Shown: positions 34,039-43,056, numbered from the stretch's first letter. The stretch is 63,409 nt of DNA from GCA-2687025 sp964473525 (GCA_964473525.1 CAYYPK010000038.1:1-63409), one strand, 5' to 3'. Notes: a model not told the origin generated them from the sequence alone. Numbers and translations are program-made.

Positions 34039-36522
34039 TCAGCCCGCGTCCTCCGAGCCGCCGCCCAGGCCGCCGGGATCTGGAAGTGGCACGCACACGA
34101 ACACCGCTGTTCCCTCGCCGGGCGCCGACTCCACGCACACGGTTCCCGAGAGCATCTCCACGCGCTCGTGCATCGCCAGTATGCCGAATCGGTCCTCTGT
34201 CGGCGCGGACATGAGGGCGTCCACGTCGAAGCCCACCCCATCGTCGGTCACTACCACGGTCACGTGACCCGGCGACGCGCTCATGATGACGCCGACCTCC
34301 CGAGCGTCCGCGTGCTGCAAGATGTTGGCGAACGCCCCTCGCACAATGCGATACAGACCGATCTCGACCTCTGGAGGGAGCTCCGTGTCCTCGCCATCGG
34401 GAGCCGTTAGACTCACCTGAATGTCGGCGGCGCGGCCCAGCGCATCTAGCTCCTGCCGCAGCGCCACGGCAAGCCCCAGCTCCTCGAGCGAGCCGGGCCG
34501 CATGTCGAACGCCATCTGGCGCACGCTCTCGATGGCCTCGGACATCTGATCGCGAAGCGACGACACCTGCTCGCGCGCCCCGTCGAGCGTGGTGGCCGCC
34601 ATCGCCACCCTCAGCCCGAGGAGGATGCCGCTGAGTTCCTGCCCAACCTGGTCGTGCAGCTCCCGAGCCAAGCTCTCACGCTCCTCCTCCTGGGCCGTCA
34701 TCACTCGTTGTAGCAGCACGCGCCTCTCCGCCTCGCCCTGCTCCAGCGCCTCACGGGCCTGCATGAGTTCCGTCACGTCGCGGTTGACCCCAACGATCCC
34801 CGAAATCCGGCCTTCGGCATCGAACGTGGGTACCTTCGTGACCAGAATCCACGGCTGGCTCCCGTCGGGTCGAGTGGGGTGCGTGAGCCCCCCGATCGTG
34901 GATGGGCCGCCGCTCAGGATCCCGCGCTCCTCCTCCTGGATCACCTCTCGCCAGTCAACGGGGAAGAAGTCCGCGTCCGACTTGCCCACCGCGTGCGCGG
35001 GATCCTCGATGGAGAGACGCCGGGCGCCTTCACGATTCACGCGCAGGAACCGGGACTCGGTGTCCTTGAAGTACACGTAGTCGGGCATGTTGTCCATCAG
35101 CGCGTTGAACAGCCCGCGTTCGTACGCGAGCGTCTCCTGCGCGCGCTTCCGGTCGATCGCGACGGCGATCTGGCGCGCGACAAACGTCAGCATCTCCACG
35201 TCGCGTTCGGTATAGCGGCTCTCGTCCTCGTACGAAAGCACCGCCACGACGCCGATGACGACCTCGTCGGCGACCAGCGGCACGCCCAGCCACGACTCGC
35301 CAGGATCCCCCGCGAGTTCTAGATCCCCGGCCCTGACCATGGCCAAAGTGGCGTCCCTCGTGAGAAGGAGGGCCTCGCCCGTTCGCACAACGTGGGCCGT
35401 GCGGGATTTGCCCAGGCTGGAACGCGTCGGAGGCGGCGCCTCATGCCGCTCGTCTACGCAGTACGGAACCGCGTACGTGTCAGGATCCTCCGGGTCGACC
35501 AGCGCGATATAGAAGTTGCGCGCGTCGATCAACTGCGCCAGCGCGCTATGGATACGCGCGTACATGTCCTCAAGATCCGGGGCCGCGTGCACGGCCTCCG
35601 CTATCTCCACGACCGCCTCTTGCAGGAACTCCGCGCGCTTCCGCTCCGTGATATCCGTCGTGACGCCCACCACGCGCCACGCGTTCTCGCCGACCGGCTC
35701 CGCGTGGACATCCTCGTGCAGCCACCGAACGGACCCGCTGCGATCGATGCCCCGGAAATCCTGGGAGTAACCTGGCTCGCCACCCACCAGGGCGTCACGG
35801 GCAGTCGCGGTCATCCGCTCGTTGTCCTCGGGAAGCCGCGCCAGGTGCGATGCGTGGTACCACTCCTCGTCCTCATCGAGATCCAGGGACACCACGCGGC
35901 GGTCAGACTCATCGGCGGCTGGGTTCGCGCGCCACTGTAGCTCGCAGTCCACGTAGGCAACGTGCGCTTCCCACAGTTGGCAGCGCGCCGACGTGATGAC
36001 CTGACCGAGGGCGTCCCGCGTGCGGCGATGTTCCCCCGCCTCCCGCACGACCATCCTCGTGCGATCCGAGACGTGGCCTTCGAAGTCAGTGTTGAGCCTG
36101 GCGAACCGTTCCTCCCACTCCTTCTCCGCGGTGATATCCAGCCACACGCCAGCAACGTGCGCCGCCGCCAGCTCCGTAGCGGGCAGCGTCCGCCGCGTGT
36201 CTCGAACCCACCGGAGCGCGCCACCGGCGTCCCGGTACCTGTATTCCTGAGTGCACGGGTCAACGTCGCCCGCGCGGAGTCGGCGCAGCACGCGCGCCTG
36301 ATCCTCGGCGTGTATGCAAGACGGCCAGAACGAGGAGTCCTCGAGAAACCGTTCGGGAGGGTAGCCGCTCAGATCCCGCACGTTCTTCGTAACGGCGGTC
36401 AGCTTGTAGGCGCTGTCGGCCTCACACGTGTACGAGACGGACCCGGCGCAATCCAGCGCGTCGCGCAAGCGCGCCACCTCGAGTTCCAGGTGGCGTACTT
36501 TGTCCTCTTGCTCCGCTCGCAT
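34039..36522 (-). CDS. PAS-GAF-PAS sensor histidine kinase (827 aa)
   Basis: Paralogue of the kinase at 26211: PAS-type domains at about residues 25-140 (SYTCEADSAYKLTAVTKNV) and 170-300, a GAF domain at about 310-460 (ESWLGVPLVADEVVIGVVAV), another PAS at about 475-600 (MPDYVYFKDTESRFLRVNRE), then HisKA_3 with RELHDQVGQELSGILLGL (His623) and HATPase_c with VTDDGVGFDVD. No membrane helix. Start at MRAEQEDKVRHLELEVARL with GAGGA upstream; a longer frame to 36765 has no homology. As with its paralogue, no response regulator gene is adjacent. Confidence 0.85.
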   Translation of the reverse strand: MRAEQEDKVRHLELEVARLRDALDCAGSVSYTCEADSAYKLTAVTKNVRDLSGYPPERFLEDSSFWPSCIHAEDQARVLRRLRAGDVDPCTQEYRYRDAGGALRWVRDTRRTLPATELAAAHVAGVWLDITAEKEWEERFARLNTDFEGHVSDRTRMVVREAGEHRRTRDALGQVITSARCQLWEAHVAYVDCELQWRANPAADESDRRVVSLDLDEDEEWYHASHLARLPEDNERMTATARDALVGGEPGYSQDFRGIDRSGSVRWLHEDVHAEPVGENAWRVVGVTTDITERKRAEFLQEAVVEIAEAVHAAPDLEDMYARIHSALAQLIDARNFYIALVDPEDPDTYAVPYCVDERHEAPPPTRSSLGKSRTAHVVRTGEALLLTRDATLAMVRAGDLELAGDPGESWLGVPLVADEVVIGVVAVLSYEDESRYTERDVEMLTFVARQIAVAIDRKRAQETLAYERGLFNALMDNMPDYVYFKDTESRFLRVNREGARRLSIEDPAHAVGKSDADFFPVDWREVIQEEERGILSGGPSTIGGLTHPTRPDGSQPWILVTKVPTFDAEGRISGIVGVNRDVTELMQAREALEQGEAERRVLLQRVMTAQEEERESLARELHDQVGQELSGILLGLRVAMAATTLDGAREQVSSLRDQMSEAIESVRQMAFDMRPGSLEELGLAVALRQELDALGRAADIQVSLTAPDGEDTELPPEVEIGLYRIVRGAFANILQHADAREVGVIMSASPGHVTVVVTDDGVGFDVDALMSAPTEDRFGILAMHERVEMLSGTVCVESAPGEGTAVFVCVPLPDPGGLGGGSEDAG

Positions 36523-36765
36523 ACCCGTGTCCTCGTGTGGCTCCGTAGATCCGAGCGCCCTGCCCGACCTCCCCAGGCCGGACGCAACGCACGTGTACCT
36601 GCATCGGCCGCGCAAGGACGCGGCCGCGAGACGGATCACCCCACGAAGTCGGTAAGGGACGCGAACCCTCAACCATGATGCCCTATCGGCGCCCCGCACG
36701 CACATGCGTATGCGAAACGGCGTTCTCTGTAGATGATGGCAGTAGGGCCGCCGGGCTCCCACCAT

Positions 36766-36805
36766 CTGTCATTCTGAGCGCAGCGCAGTATCTCCTGGGC
36801 GAGTG
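36766..36805. repeat. Dispersed palindromic repeat, partial copy
   Basis: CTGTCATTCTGAGCG-AGCG-AG-ATCTCC at this site resembles the longer copy at 41656-41767, and both copies share GTTCTCT plus GATGGCA about 40 bp upstream. Only the left arm is present here. Confidence 0.65.
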
Positions 36806-36882
36806 GCTACGCGGAGGCCCTTTGCCGCGCTCAGATCACAGAGGCGTGGCGTCGCCCCTAGACGGCGCCCGGCTGCGTGCGC

Positions 36883-37160
36883 GTGGTCCGTAGACGCGAA
36901 AGCGCCCCACGTCCGTAGACCTTTCCGCGAACGCCTGTGACAGCGCGGCTCCGCCATCGCCGCCCCAGAGCCGTAGACCTTTCGCCCCATGTCTGTAGAC
37001 CCAAGTCGGTCAGACCGGTCGGAACGCGTTCCCTCACCGCATCCGCGTACGACCCCACATCCGTAGACCTTTCCCCATGCCTGAGTACCTCTCGCCCCAC
37101 GAACGTGGGCCTGTCATCCCACATCCGTAGACCCTATACCCCATGGACGTAGACGCGTGG
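36883..37160. repeat. Array of degenerate CCGTAGACCTTTC units
   Basis: At least six units around CCCCACRTCCGTAGACCTTTC can be found (starting near 36885, 36904, 36963, 36985, 37053, 37118, 37138), spaced irregularly by about 20-70 bp. Units diverge at two to five bases. Spacing and unit variation do not fit a CRISPR array. Single related units occur at 43057-43082 and perhaps inverted at 55351-55368. Confidence 0.6.
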
Positions 37161-37195
37161 TCTCTGAAACCCGCTGATAGAGCGACTTTACGCGT

Positions 37196-37231
37196 GGCTA
37201 AAACGGCCTAAACGGCTTAAACGGCCCAAAC
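37196..37231. repeat. Short tandem repeat TAAACGGC
   Basis: Four near-identical copies of an eight- to nine-base unit (TAAAACGGCC, TAAACGGCT, TAAACGGCC, CAAAC). Looks like slippage-generated microsatellite sequence. Confidence 0.7.
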
Positions 37232-37306
37232 ATCTACAGGGTCGCCCAGCGGGTGACCGATGAGACGCCGCGTCAGGATGCTGTTGCTTTCTCCTAGACC
37301 ATAGCT

Positions 37307-37350
37307 GCACATCTGTGCGCATACGCACGCGCTGTTACGCACAGATGTGC
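37307..37350. repeat. Inverted repeat / hairpin
   Basis: GCACATCTGTGCG (37307-37319) pairs with CGCACAGATGTGC (37338-37350) over 13 bp with an 18-base loop. It lies about 106 bp beyond the stop of the aldo/keto reductase (minus strand). There is no T-run, so terminator use is unproven; protein binding site is an alternative. Confidence 0.5.
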
Positions 37351-37455
37351 GTACACGCTCGGCGCTGCTACGGGGTCGGAAGGCGCTGTACATACGCTCG
37401 ACGAGCGATTCCGTTTCCACGACGCTTGTCTCCCATTGGAGGTGTATCCGGGCGA

Positions 37456-38472
37456 TCAGTTGAGCGAGGGCATGGATACGGCGCCATCGCGCCGCTCGTG
37501 CATGTCCTTCTCCATCGCTTCGGGATAGCGGTCGGGGAGGTGCGACACCTCGTTGAGTCGGGTCAGCGGGTCGCCGTCGAGCCGCCACCCGCCGGCGCCG
37601 AGATTGTCACGCAGTTGCGACAGTCGACGTGAACCCACGATCACGGACGTCATGGCGCGCTGCTCCAGAACCCATCGCAACGCGACCTGAGCCGGGCTCC
37701 GCCCTAGCTCCGCGGCTACCTCTAGGAGCGCGCGTAGCGTGTCATCCGCGGTGTCCGCGAAATACCGCTGCGGGTACGCCCATCCCTCGTCGGAGCGCGA
37801 GCCGTCGCGCGTCCTCTGCCCCGGCTCGTACTTGCCGGACAGGAAGCCGCCGCCAAGCGGGCTCCACGCGACTACGCCCAACCCCTTCAGCTCGCAAAGC
37901 GGGATGATCTCCTGCTCGATGTCGCGCACGACAAGGCTGTACTGAGGCTGATAGCACTCGAAGCGCGACCACCCGTTCGTGCCGCTGATCCACATCGCTT
38001 CGGATAGGCGCCACGCCTGGTAGTTGCTGCACGCGGTGTACCGGACCTTCCCCTGCCGAACGAGATCTTCCATCGCCCGCAGCATCTCCTCCAGGGGCGT
38101 CTGGGTGTCCACATGGTGGATGTAGTACAGGTCCACGTAGTCCATGCCCAGGCGCGTCAAGCTGTCCTCGATGGCCTGCATGACGCGCACGCGCGACATG
38201 CCCGAGTCGTTTGGGCCTGGACCCATCGGGTTGAAGAACTTCGTCGCGACGACCGCTTCACGCCTCCGACCTTTCAGCGCCCGACCCAGCATCTCCTCCG
38301 ACGCCCCGTCACCGTATCCGTCGGCGGTGTCGAAGAAGTTCACCCCGGCGTCGAACGCGAGGTCCACCATCTGGGCGGCTTCGTCCTCGTCCGTGCCGTG
38401 CCCGAAGGTCATCGTGCCCAGACACACCTCCGACACCTTCAGCCCTGTCCGACCCATGCGGCGATATTCCAC
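37456..38472 (-). CDS. Aldo/keto reductase (338 aa)
   Basis: Catalytic tetrad of the AKR superfamily is visible: FFDTADGYGDG gives the Asp and Tyr, VVATKFFNP the Lys, and YYIHHVD the His. GTNGWSRFECYQPQYSLV and LGVVAWSPLGGGFLSGKY are typical AKR segments. NADPH-dependent reduction of a carbonyl compound is expected. It precedes, on the same strand, the SAF-type oxidoreductase (22 bp gap) and probably shares a transcript with it. The ATG is preceded by a purine-rich stretch. Confidence 0.85.
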   Translation of the reverse strand: MEYRRMGRTGLKVSEVCLGTMTFGHGTDEDEAAQMVDLAFDAGVNFFDTADGYGDGASEEMLGRALKGRRREAVVATKFFNPMGPGPNDSGMSRVRVMQAIEDSLTRLGMDYVDLYYIHHVDTQTPLEEMLRAMEDLVRQGKVRYTACSNYQAWRLSEAMWISGTNGWSRFECYQPQYSLVVRDIEQEIIPLCELKGLGVVAWSPLGGGFLSGKYEPGQRTRDGSRSDEGWAYPQRYFADTADDTLRALLEVAAELGRSPAQVALRWVLEQRAMTSVIVGSRRLSQLRDNLGAGGWRLDGDPLTRLNEVSHLPDRYPEAMEKDMHERRDGAVSMPSLN

Positions 38473-38494
38473 GATCGCTTCCTTTCGTCTTGGG

Positions 38495-39844
38495 CTACTG
38501 CGTGGCGTCCTGCATGCGTCGCAGTTTCAGCGCGAAGCTGTCCTCGTCCAGCTCGACCATGCCATGCGTGATCGTCTCGCCTTCGGGGATAGGTTCGTTC
38601 ACCTTGGCGCCGAAGGCGATCCCCAGCGGCAGCAGTCGGTTGGCGCTGGCCACCGACGCCTTCTCGCACGCTCCTAGCACCGTATACCCGCCGCTGCCGT
38701 CGAGCACGTCGCCCGGCTCCAGGTCGCGTTTGGCAACCGTCACGAGCTCGGCGGTCGGGACAGCGCTCGGCGCGCCTGTCGCGTGCCCATGGATGACGGC
38801 CTTTGCGATAGTGATGGGCGCCTCCACCGCGACGAGGTGATAGGGCCGGTACAGCAGGAAGTTGTGGTCGTTGTCGTTCGCGTGCAGGAAGTAGCTGCCA
38901 AGATCCTCCTGAATGAACGGGTGCTCCGCCCGTATGACGACGAAGACGCCCATGTTCAGAGGGTTGTCCAGCAGCGTCTTACCGTCCTCCCCGACGCTGT
39001 TCGCCAGCTCGACCACCCCGTGCCGAGAAAGAATGCCGCCCTCCTCCTCGAGGCTGAGCGCCTTGGGAATGTCGGCGATGTTGACCGACGGCTCGTGCAT
39101 GCCGCGCACGTCTGGGACGAGGCCGGCCATGTTGGCGAGCGCGGTCATCTCCGTCTGCGCCTTCGTGCCGTCGCGGAACGAGTTGAACATCTTCAGGTTG
39201 ATTGACCGCCGGGTGAGCGTGTCAGCGTCGAACCCGAAGCGTTCCATCACGGAGCCGGGCGTTCCCTGCGGGTCGTCCTGGTAGAGCGTCGTGCCCCGCC
39301 CCGCGGCAACGATCTCGAACCCCAGCGTCCGCGCCCACTCGACCATGTTCATGGTCACGCCGGGTTGGTCGCCGTCCACGAGCGTGTACACAACCCCGGC
39401 GGCGTCCGCCATGCGGCGCAGGATAGGGCCGACGACGACATCCGCCTCGACGTTCACCATGACGACGTGCTTGCCGTGCATGATGGCGTGATACGCCGTG
39501 CGGGCGCCAACGTCCGGCAGCCCGGTCGCCTCCACGACCACGTCAACGAGGTCCGCCTCCGCCAGCGCGAGCGCGTCGTCGGTGATGGCGCGCTCCTCCA
39601 TCACGATCGCGTCGTTGATGTCCGACGGCAGCTCGACGGTCTTTATCTCCGCCTCCGGCACGCCGCTGGACGTGTACGCGTGCCGCGCGCGGTCCAGGTC
39701 GATGTCGGCGACGACGCTTGGCGTGATCCCCGGCGTCTGCATGAGCTGCGTTGCCAGCCCCGACCCGAACTTGCCCGCGCCGATGATGCCGACGCGTATG
39801 GGGTTCTCCTCATCCTCGCGCTTGGCGAGGTCCGTGCTGAGCAT
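38495..39844 (-). CDS. NAD(P)-dependent oxidoreductase with SAF domain (449 aa)
   Basis: Residues 15-40 hold a Rossmann nucleotide-binding motif (IRVGIIGAGKFGSGLATQL), followed by VVADIDLDRARHAY. The middle resembles homoserine dehydrogenase-type catalytic regions (GKHVVMVNVEADVVVG, DGDQPGVTMNMVEWAR), and residues about 365-445 form a SAF domain (AKRDLEPGDVLDGSGGYTV). Such proteins act on sugar acids in catabolic clusters; the exact substrate is not deducible. It is upstream of the aldo/keto reductase and diverges from the sigma-LamG gene. Confidence 0.85.
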   Translation of the reverse strand: MLSTDLAKREDEENPIRVGIIGAGKFGSGLATQLMQTPGITPSVVADIDLDRARHAYTSSGVPEAEIKTVELPSDINDAIVMEERAITDDALALAEADLVDVVVEATGLPDVGARTAYHAIMHGKHVVMVNVEADVVVGPILRRMADAAGVVYTLVDGDQPGVTMNMVEWARTLGFEIVAAGRGTTLYQDDPQGTPGSVMERFGFDADTLTRRSINLKMFNSFRDGTKAQTEMTALANMAGLVPDVRGMHEPSVNIADIPKALSLEEEGGILSRHGVVELANSVGEDGKTLLDNPLNMGVFVVIRAEHPFIQEDLGSYFLHANDNDHNFLLYRPYHLVAVEAPITIAKAVIHGHATGAPSAVPTAELVTVAKRDLEPGDVLDGSGGYTVLGACEKASVASANRLLPLGIAFGAKVNEPIPEGETITHGMVELDEDSFALKLRRMQDATQ

Positions 39845-39983
39845 GCGATACTCCTGCCTGTGAACGGCTCGCGTGAGCGCGCTGGATTATAGCGATCCAG
39901 CCGGCGCGCCGCACTTCGACGCACCCAGATGCGGTGTGACGGCGCGATGTCTCAGGTGTCTATAGAGGCAGGATGCACCGCGA

Positions 39984-41582
39984 ATGGAGACACCCAGCAT
40001 GCAGCGCCCGAGTTCGTTCGACGAGGTCGTCCTGTCCCAACTGCCGCGCATACGCGCCATCGGCCGGGGCATGCTGCCCAGATCCGTCGACCTAGACGAC
40101 TTCGTGCAAGACGTGGTCGTCCGCGTGTACCTGAAGCGGGAGCAGTTGCGCGACGAGAGCCGGCTGCCGCAGTGGATCGCCTCGGTCGCGAGCAACGCCG
40201 CGCGCACGAGCCGGCGCGCTCGACCGCAGCTTCCGGCGAGCGTCCTGCCACCCGTAGCCTCAGCCGATCCCACGCCCGCGCAGCAGATGGAGTCGGAGGA
40301 GCGGCTGCGACAAGTGGTCAAGGCGCTGCAAGGCCTCGCCGCTGCGGATCGAGAACTGCTCGTGGCGCACTACTTCGACGAGCAGAGCGCCGAGGACACG
40401 CGGCGTCGATTCGGGTACTCGTACACCGGATTCACGACACGCCTGTCTCGCGCGCGGCGGCGCCTGCGGAAGCGTCTCGCAACAGCGATCGGCCTGGCGG
40501 CGGCGGCCATGACGGGCGTCTCGCGCCGCGTCGAGGCGTTCGCGGGAGCTCCCGTGTCGGCCGGAGCCGCAGGCGCCGTGGCTGCGCACGCCTTGCTAGC
40601 CGGCGTCGTGTGGTTGATGGTCGCGCAAGGGCGGCCGGTCGGGGTGGACGCGCCTGTTCGACCGGCGGCGGTGTCGCTCGTCAGCCGGGAGGCCGCAGCG
40701 CCCGCCGCGACAGCGAAGGTCGCGGGGCCCGACGGCTCCGACCGCCACGGAACGGGGGATGCCGGCTATGCCCGCCTGATAGCGGGCCAGTACCTGGGCG
40801 CGAGCAGCGATCTGTTCGACTACGTTGGCGAGGAGGGCCTGACCGTTGAGGCGTGGCTTTACCTTAATGAGCAGCCGGCGCCGCGTGAGCGTTGGCCTCT
40901 GTTCTGGAAAGAGGGCAGCTACAGGGTGGAGTACTGGGGAGACAACAGATACCCCCACATCCACAGGCGCCTGGGCGGCCAAGAGGGCATCTGGGATCAT
41001 GAGCCGAGCATGGTATACGGCGTCGCTGGAACCGACCCGTCCGGCCCACGGGGCGGGCCGCTCCCGTTGCGCCGCTGGGTCCATATGGGATACCAGCACG
41101 CCTACGGGGACGCAGCGTCCCGCCTCACGGGCACGTCCACCGGGCGCGGAGACGACTACACCATGGCCTGGGCGGAAGGGCTCATACGAGATGGCAAGTG
41201 GCATATCCTGTCGTTCATGGGGGAAGCCGACTCGCTAGGCGGCGAGTCGCGCGCGCAGATGAACGCCCGCCGGGCCGACGCCGACACGCCTCTCGTGATA
41301 GGAGCCGCGCCGCTAGCGCTACCGACGTCCGCGTCGCCTCCGAAGAACAGGCCGATCACGCCCATGCGAGGGCGTGTTGGGGAAGTGAGGGTGTCCAGCA
41401 AGGCGCGGTATGGTATGTCCAACGACGCCCCTGAGGACGCTTCCGCCGTCGTCCCCGGCAGGTTCGACGTGGACGAATACACGGTAGCCCTCTGGCACTT
41501 CGACGAAGGGCCCGGCGCGCCGGAGTACGCCGACGCCTCAGGAAACGGCCACACGCTCTACCTCAAGACGTCGCGCGAGTAG
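39984..41582 (+). CDS. ECF sigma factor with TM and LamG/ConA-like domain (532 aa)
   Basis: Sigma region 2 at about residues 10-80 (FDEVVLSQLPRIRAIGRGML and LDDFVQDVVVRVYLKREQ) and region 4 at about 110-175 (DRELLVAHYFDEQSAEDTRR, then TTRLSRARRRLRKRL). A hydrophobic helix (AGAAGAVAAHALLAGVVWLM) follows at about 193-215. From about residue 260 to the end there is a LamG/ConA-type sandwich (GLTVEAWLYLNEQPAPRERW, KWHILSFMGEAD, ALWHFDEG). Topology would put the lectin-like domain outside and the sigma domain inside. ATG at 39999 is an alternative start. No anti-sigma gene is adjacent. Confidence 0.85.
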   Translation: METPSMQRPSSFDEVVLSQLPRIRAIGRGMLPRSVDLDDFVQDVVVRVYLKREQLRDESRLPQWIASVASNAARTSRRARPQLPASVLPPVASADPTPAQQMESEERLRQVVKALQGLAAADRELLVAHYFDEQSAEDTRRRFGYSYTGFTTRLSRARRRLRKRLATAIGLAAAAMTGVSRRVEAFAGAPVSAGAAGAVAAHALLAGVVWLMVAQGRPVGVDAPVRPAAVSLVSREAAAPAATAKVAGPDGSDRHGTGDAGYARLIAGQYLGASSDLFDYVGEEGLTVEAWLYLNEQPAPRERWPLFWKEGSYRVEYWGDNRYPHIHRRLGGQEGIWDHEPSMVYGVAGTDPSGPRGGPLPLRRWVHMGYQHAYGDAASRLTGTSTGRGDDYTMAWAEGLIRDGKWHILSFMGEADSLGGESRAQMNARRADADTPLVIGAAPLALPTSASPPKNRPITPMRGRVGEVRVSSKARYGMSNDAPEDASAVVPGRFDVDEYTVALWHFDEGPGAPEYADASGNGHTLYLKTSRE

Positions 41583-41903
41583 GCGACCGCCGACCACGCG
41601 CCCTGTGTGGTGTTCTCTACAGCGGATGGCAATCGCCGCAATCATATCGGCAGCTCTGTCATTCTGAGCGTAGCGAAGAATCTCCAGGGTGAGTGACGAC
41701 GCAGAGATTCTTCCGCTCGCCTGTTGATGCCTAACGGCATCGCTCGTCTACGCTCCTCAGAATGACCGGTCGAGGGCGGACCTCGGGAGCCATGCCATCG
41801 GGTCTCCAGGATGCGCCTGAATTGCGCGCGCAGTCATATGGCGTCATACTGCCTAGGCGCGCCACTGTGAGCTGAACCCAGGCCGCATGGAGGCCTCGTA
41901 AGC
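41583..41903. other. Intergenic stretch dominated by a palindromic repeat
   Basis: About 320 bp, most of which is the palindromic element at 41611-41768. The remainder has a GGAGG site about 11 bp before the ATG at 41904. Confidence 0.55.
41611..41768. repeat. Dispersed palindromic element, long copy
   Basis: The left arm GTCATTCTGAGCGTAGCGAA (from 41658) is balanced by a right arm ending TCCTCAGAATGAC at 41766, and GAGATTC with the AGAATCTC before it also pairs. The centre holds GATGCC-TAAC-GGCATC. The TCATTCTGAGCG-AGCGAAG-ATCT type of repeat is widespread in bacterial intergenic DNA. The related copy at 36766 shares the flank GTTCTCT-GATGGCA. Confidence 0.7.
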
Positions 41904-42986
41904 ATGTGCTCCTCGCTCGCGTTCATCCTGACGAGTTGCTTCTCGCTCGCGATGGCGATATCGCCACCGCTTCGATCTGGCGCCGACCTCGACGAGACGA
42001 TCGCCGCGGCCCTTCCCGCCGCCGTACCGCCGGTGGTCGTGAATCCGTCCCAGCGTCTGCTCCTCGTGTTCCAGCGCGCCGACAATGCGCCCGGGGCGCC
42101 CACGCGCTACCGGGTGGTCCACTCGTCCGCTGACGCGGCCTTCCTCGCGCGTCGCATGAACGAGATGGCGGCCGCAGGCTACCGGTATCGGTCGGTGATC
42201 GGCGTCCCGCCAGTGCCATCGCCTGCGCCTGCGCCCATCCCGCATGCCGTGGGCGTTCCCGGGGTGACGTCGAACGTCCTGGGGCAAGGCAGCGTACGGG
42301 GTGTCGGCGAAGTCCCTGCAATTGCTGGCAAGCTGCTCCTGACGTTCTCCCGAGCCGAGGGACGCAACCCCTACATCGTTCTGGAGTCGTCCAGCCAGCC
42401 GAACGAGGTCCAGCGGCGCATGAACGCCATGGCCCGCCGCCGCCTGCGCTACCACACCGCGGCGCCTCTGTCCGACGCTGTGGTGCGCGCGAGGGTAGAC
42501 GGCGGCGCTCGCGGCTACGCGATGGAGGGCCTCGTGGACGACGGGATCTTCCCGAACGCGCGGGCTCCCGTCGTCGAGACGCCGTGGGTCCGGCGTCCAG
42601 GAACGCCCTCGGAATACCGTGTCATACACGGCGGTACATGGGCGGAGTGCGAGGCCGCCGCGGTCGAGCAGGGAGCCCACCTCGTGACCATCAACGACGC
42701 GCACGAGCAAGCGTGGCTGACGGAGACCTACCGCCATCCGCGCTACCTATGGATCGGCTTCACAGACGAGGGCTCCGAGGGCGTCTGGCGCTGGACAAGC
42801 GGCGAGGATCCAGGCTATACGAACTGGGCGGCGCACACCAACGAGCCCAGCAACCAGTGGGGTGGCGAGCACTTCGCCCACATGAACTGGGGCGAAGGCG
42901 GGCAGTGGAACGACCTGGGCCCGGCGAGTGGTGAGTGGCGTATCGTCACGCACGGCATCATCGAGAGGCCTGTCGCCGACGAGTGA
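41904..42986 (+). CDS. Secreted C-type lectin-domain protein (360 aa)
   Basis: N-terminus has a hydrophobic segment with LTSC that may be a lipobox (Cys12). Two related central units (about residues 45-110 and 140-205) share RLLLVFQRAD or KLLLTFSRAE and then RRMN-MA. The C-terminal domain (about 225-355) is a C-type lectin fold: TWAECEAAAVEQGAHLVTIN, LWIGFTDEGSEGVWRWTSG, TNEPSN and QWNDLG, where EPS/WND occupy the sugar- and calcium-binding positions. Probably surface-located. Ligand unknown. Confidence 0.8.
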   Translation: MCSSLAFILTSCFSLAMAISPPLRSGADLDETIAAALPAAVPPVVVNPSQRLLLVFQRADNAPGAPTRYRVVHSSADAAFLARRMNEMAAAGYRYRSVIGVPPVPSPAPAPIPHAVGVPGVTSNVLGQGSVRGVGEVPAIAGKLLLTFSRAEGRNPYIVLESSSQPNEVQRRMNAMARRRLRYHTAAPLSDAVVRARVDGGARGYAMEGLVDDGIFPNARAPVVETPWVRRPGTPSEYRVIHGGTWAECEAAAVEQGAHLVTINDAHEQAWLTETYRHPRYLWIGFTDEGSEGVWRWTSGEDPGYTNWAAHTNEPSNQWGGEHFAHMNWGEGGQWNDLGPASGEWRIVTHGIIERPVADE

Positions 42987-43056
42987 CCCGGCGCTGCGAT
43001 TGGGCCGAGCATCCCGCGTTGGACCACGCCCGCGGGATACCTTCCCCTTGAACGGC

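Larger units (their letters stand above)
36523..37455. other. Long non-coding stretch with several repeats
   Basis: More than 900 bp with no supported gene. It contains a REP-like segment (36766-36805), the degenerate CCGTAGACCTTTC array (36883-37160), an AAACGGC tandem tract (37196-37231) and a long hairpin (37307-37350). Confidence 0.55.

Noticed and set aside
36523..36765. Longer N-terminus for the kinase at 34039-36522
   Set aside because: The added sequence has no PAS similarity and no ribosome site; the ATG at 36522 is preceded by GAGGA.
36883..37160. CRISPR array
   Set aside because: Spacing is irregular, units differ from one another at several positions, and no cas gene is nearby.
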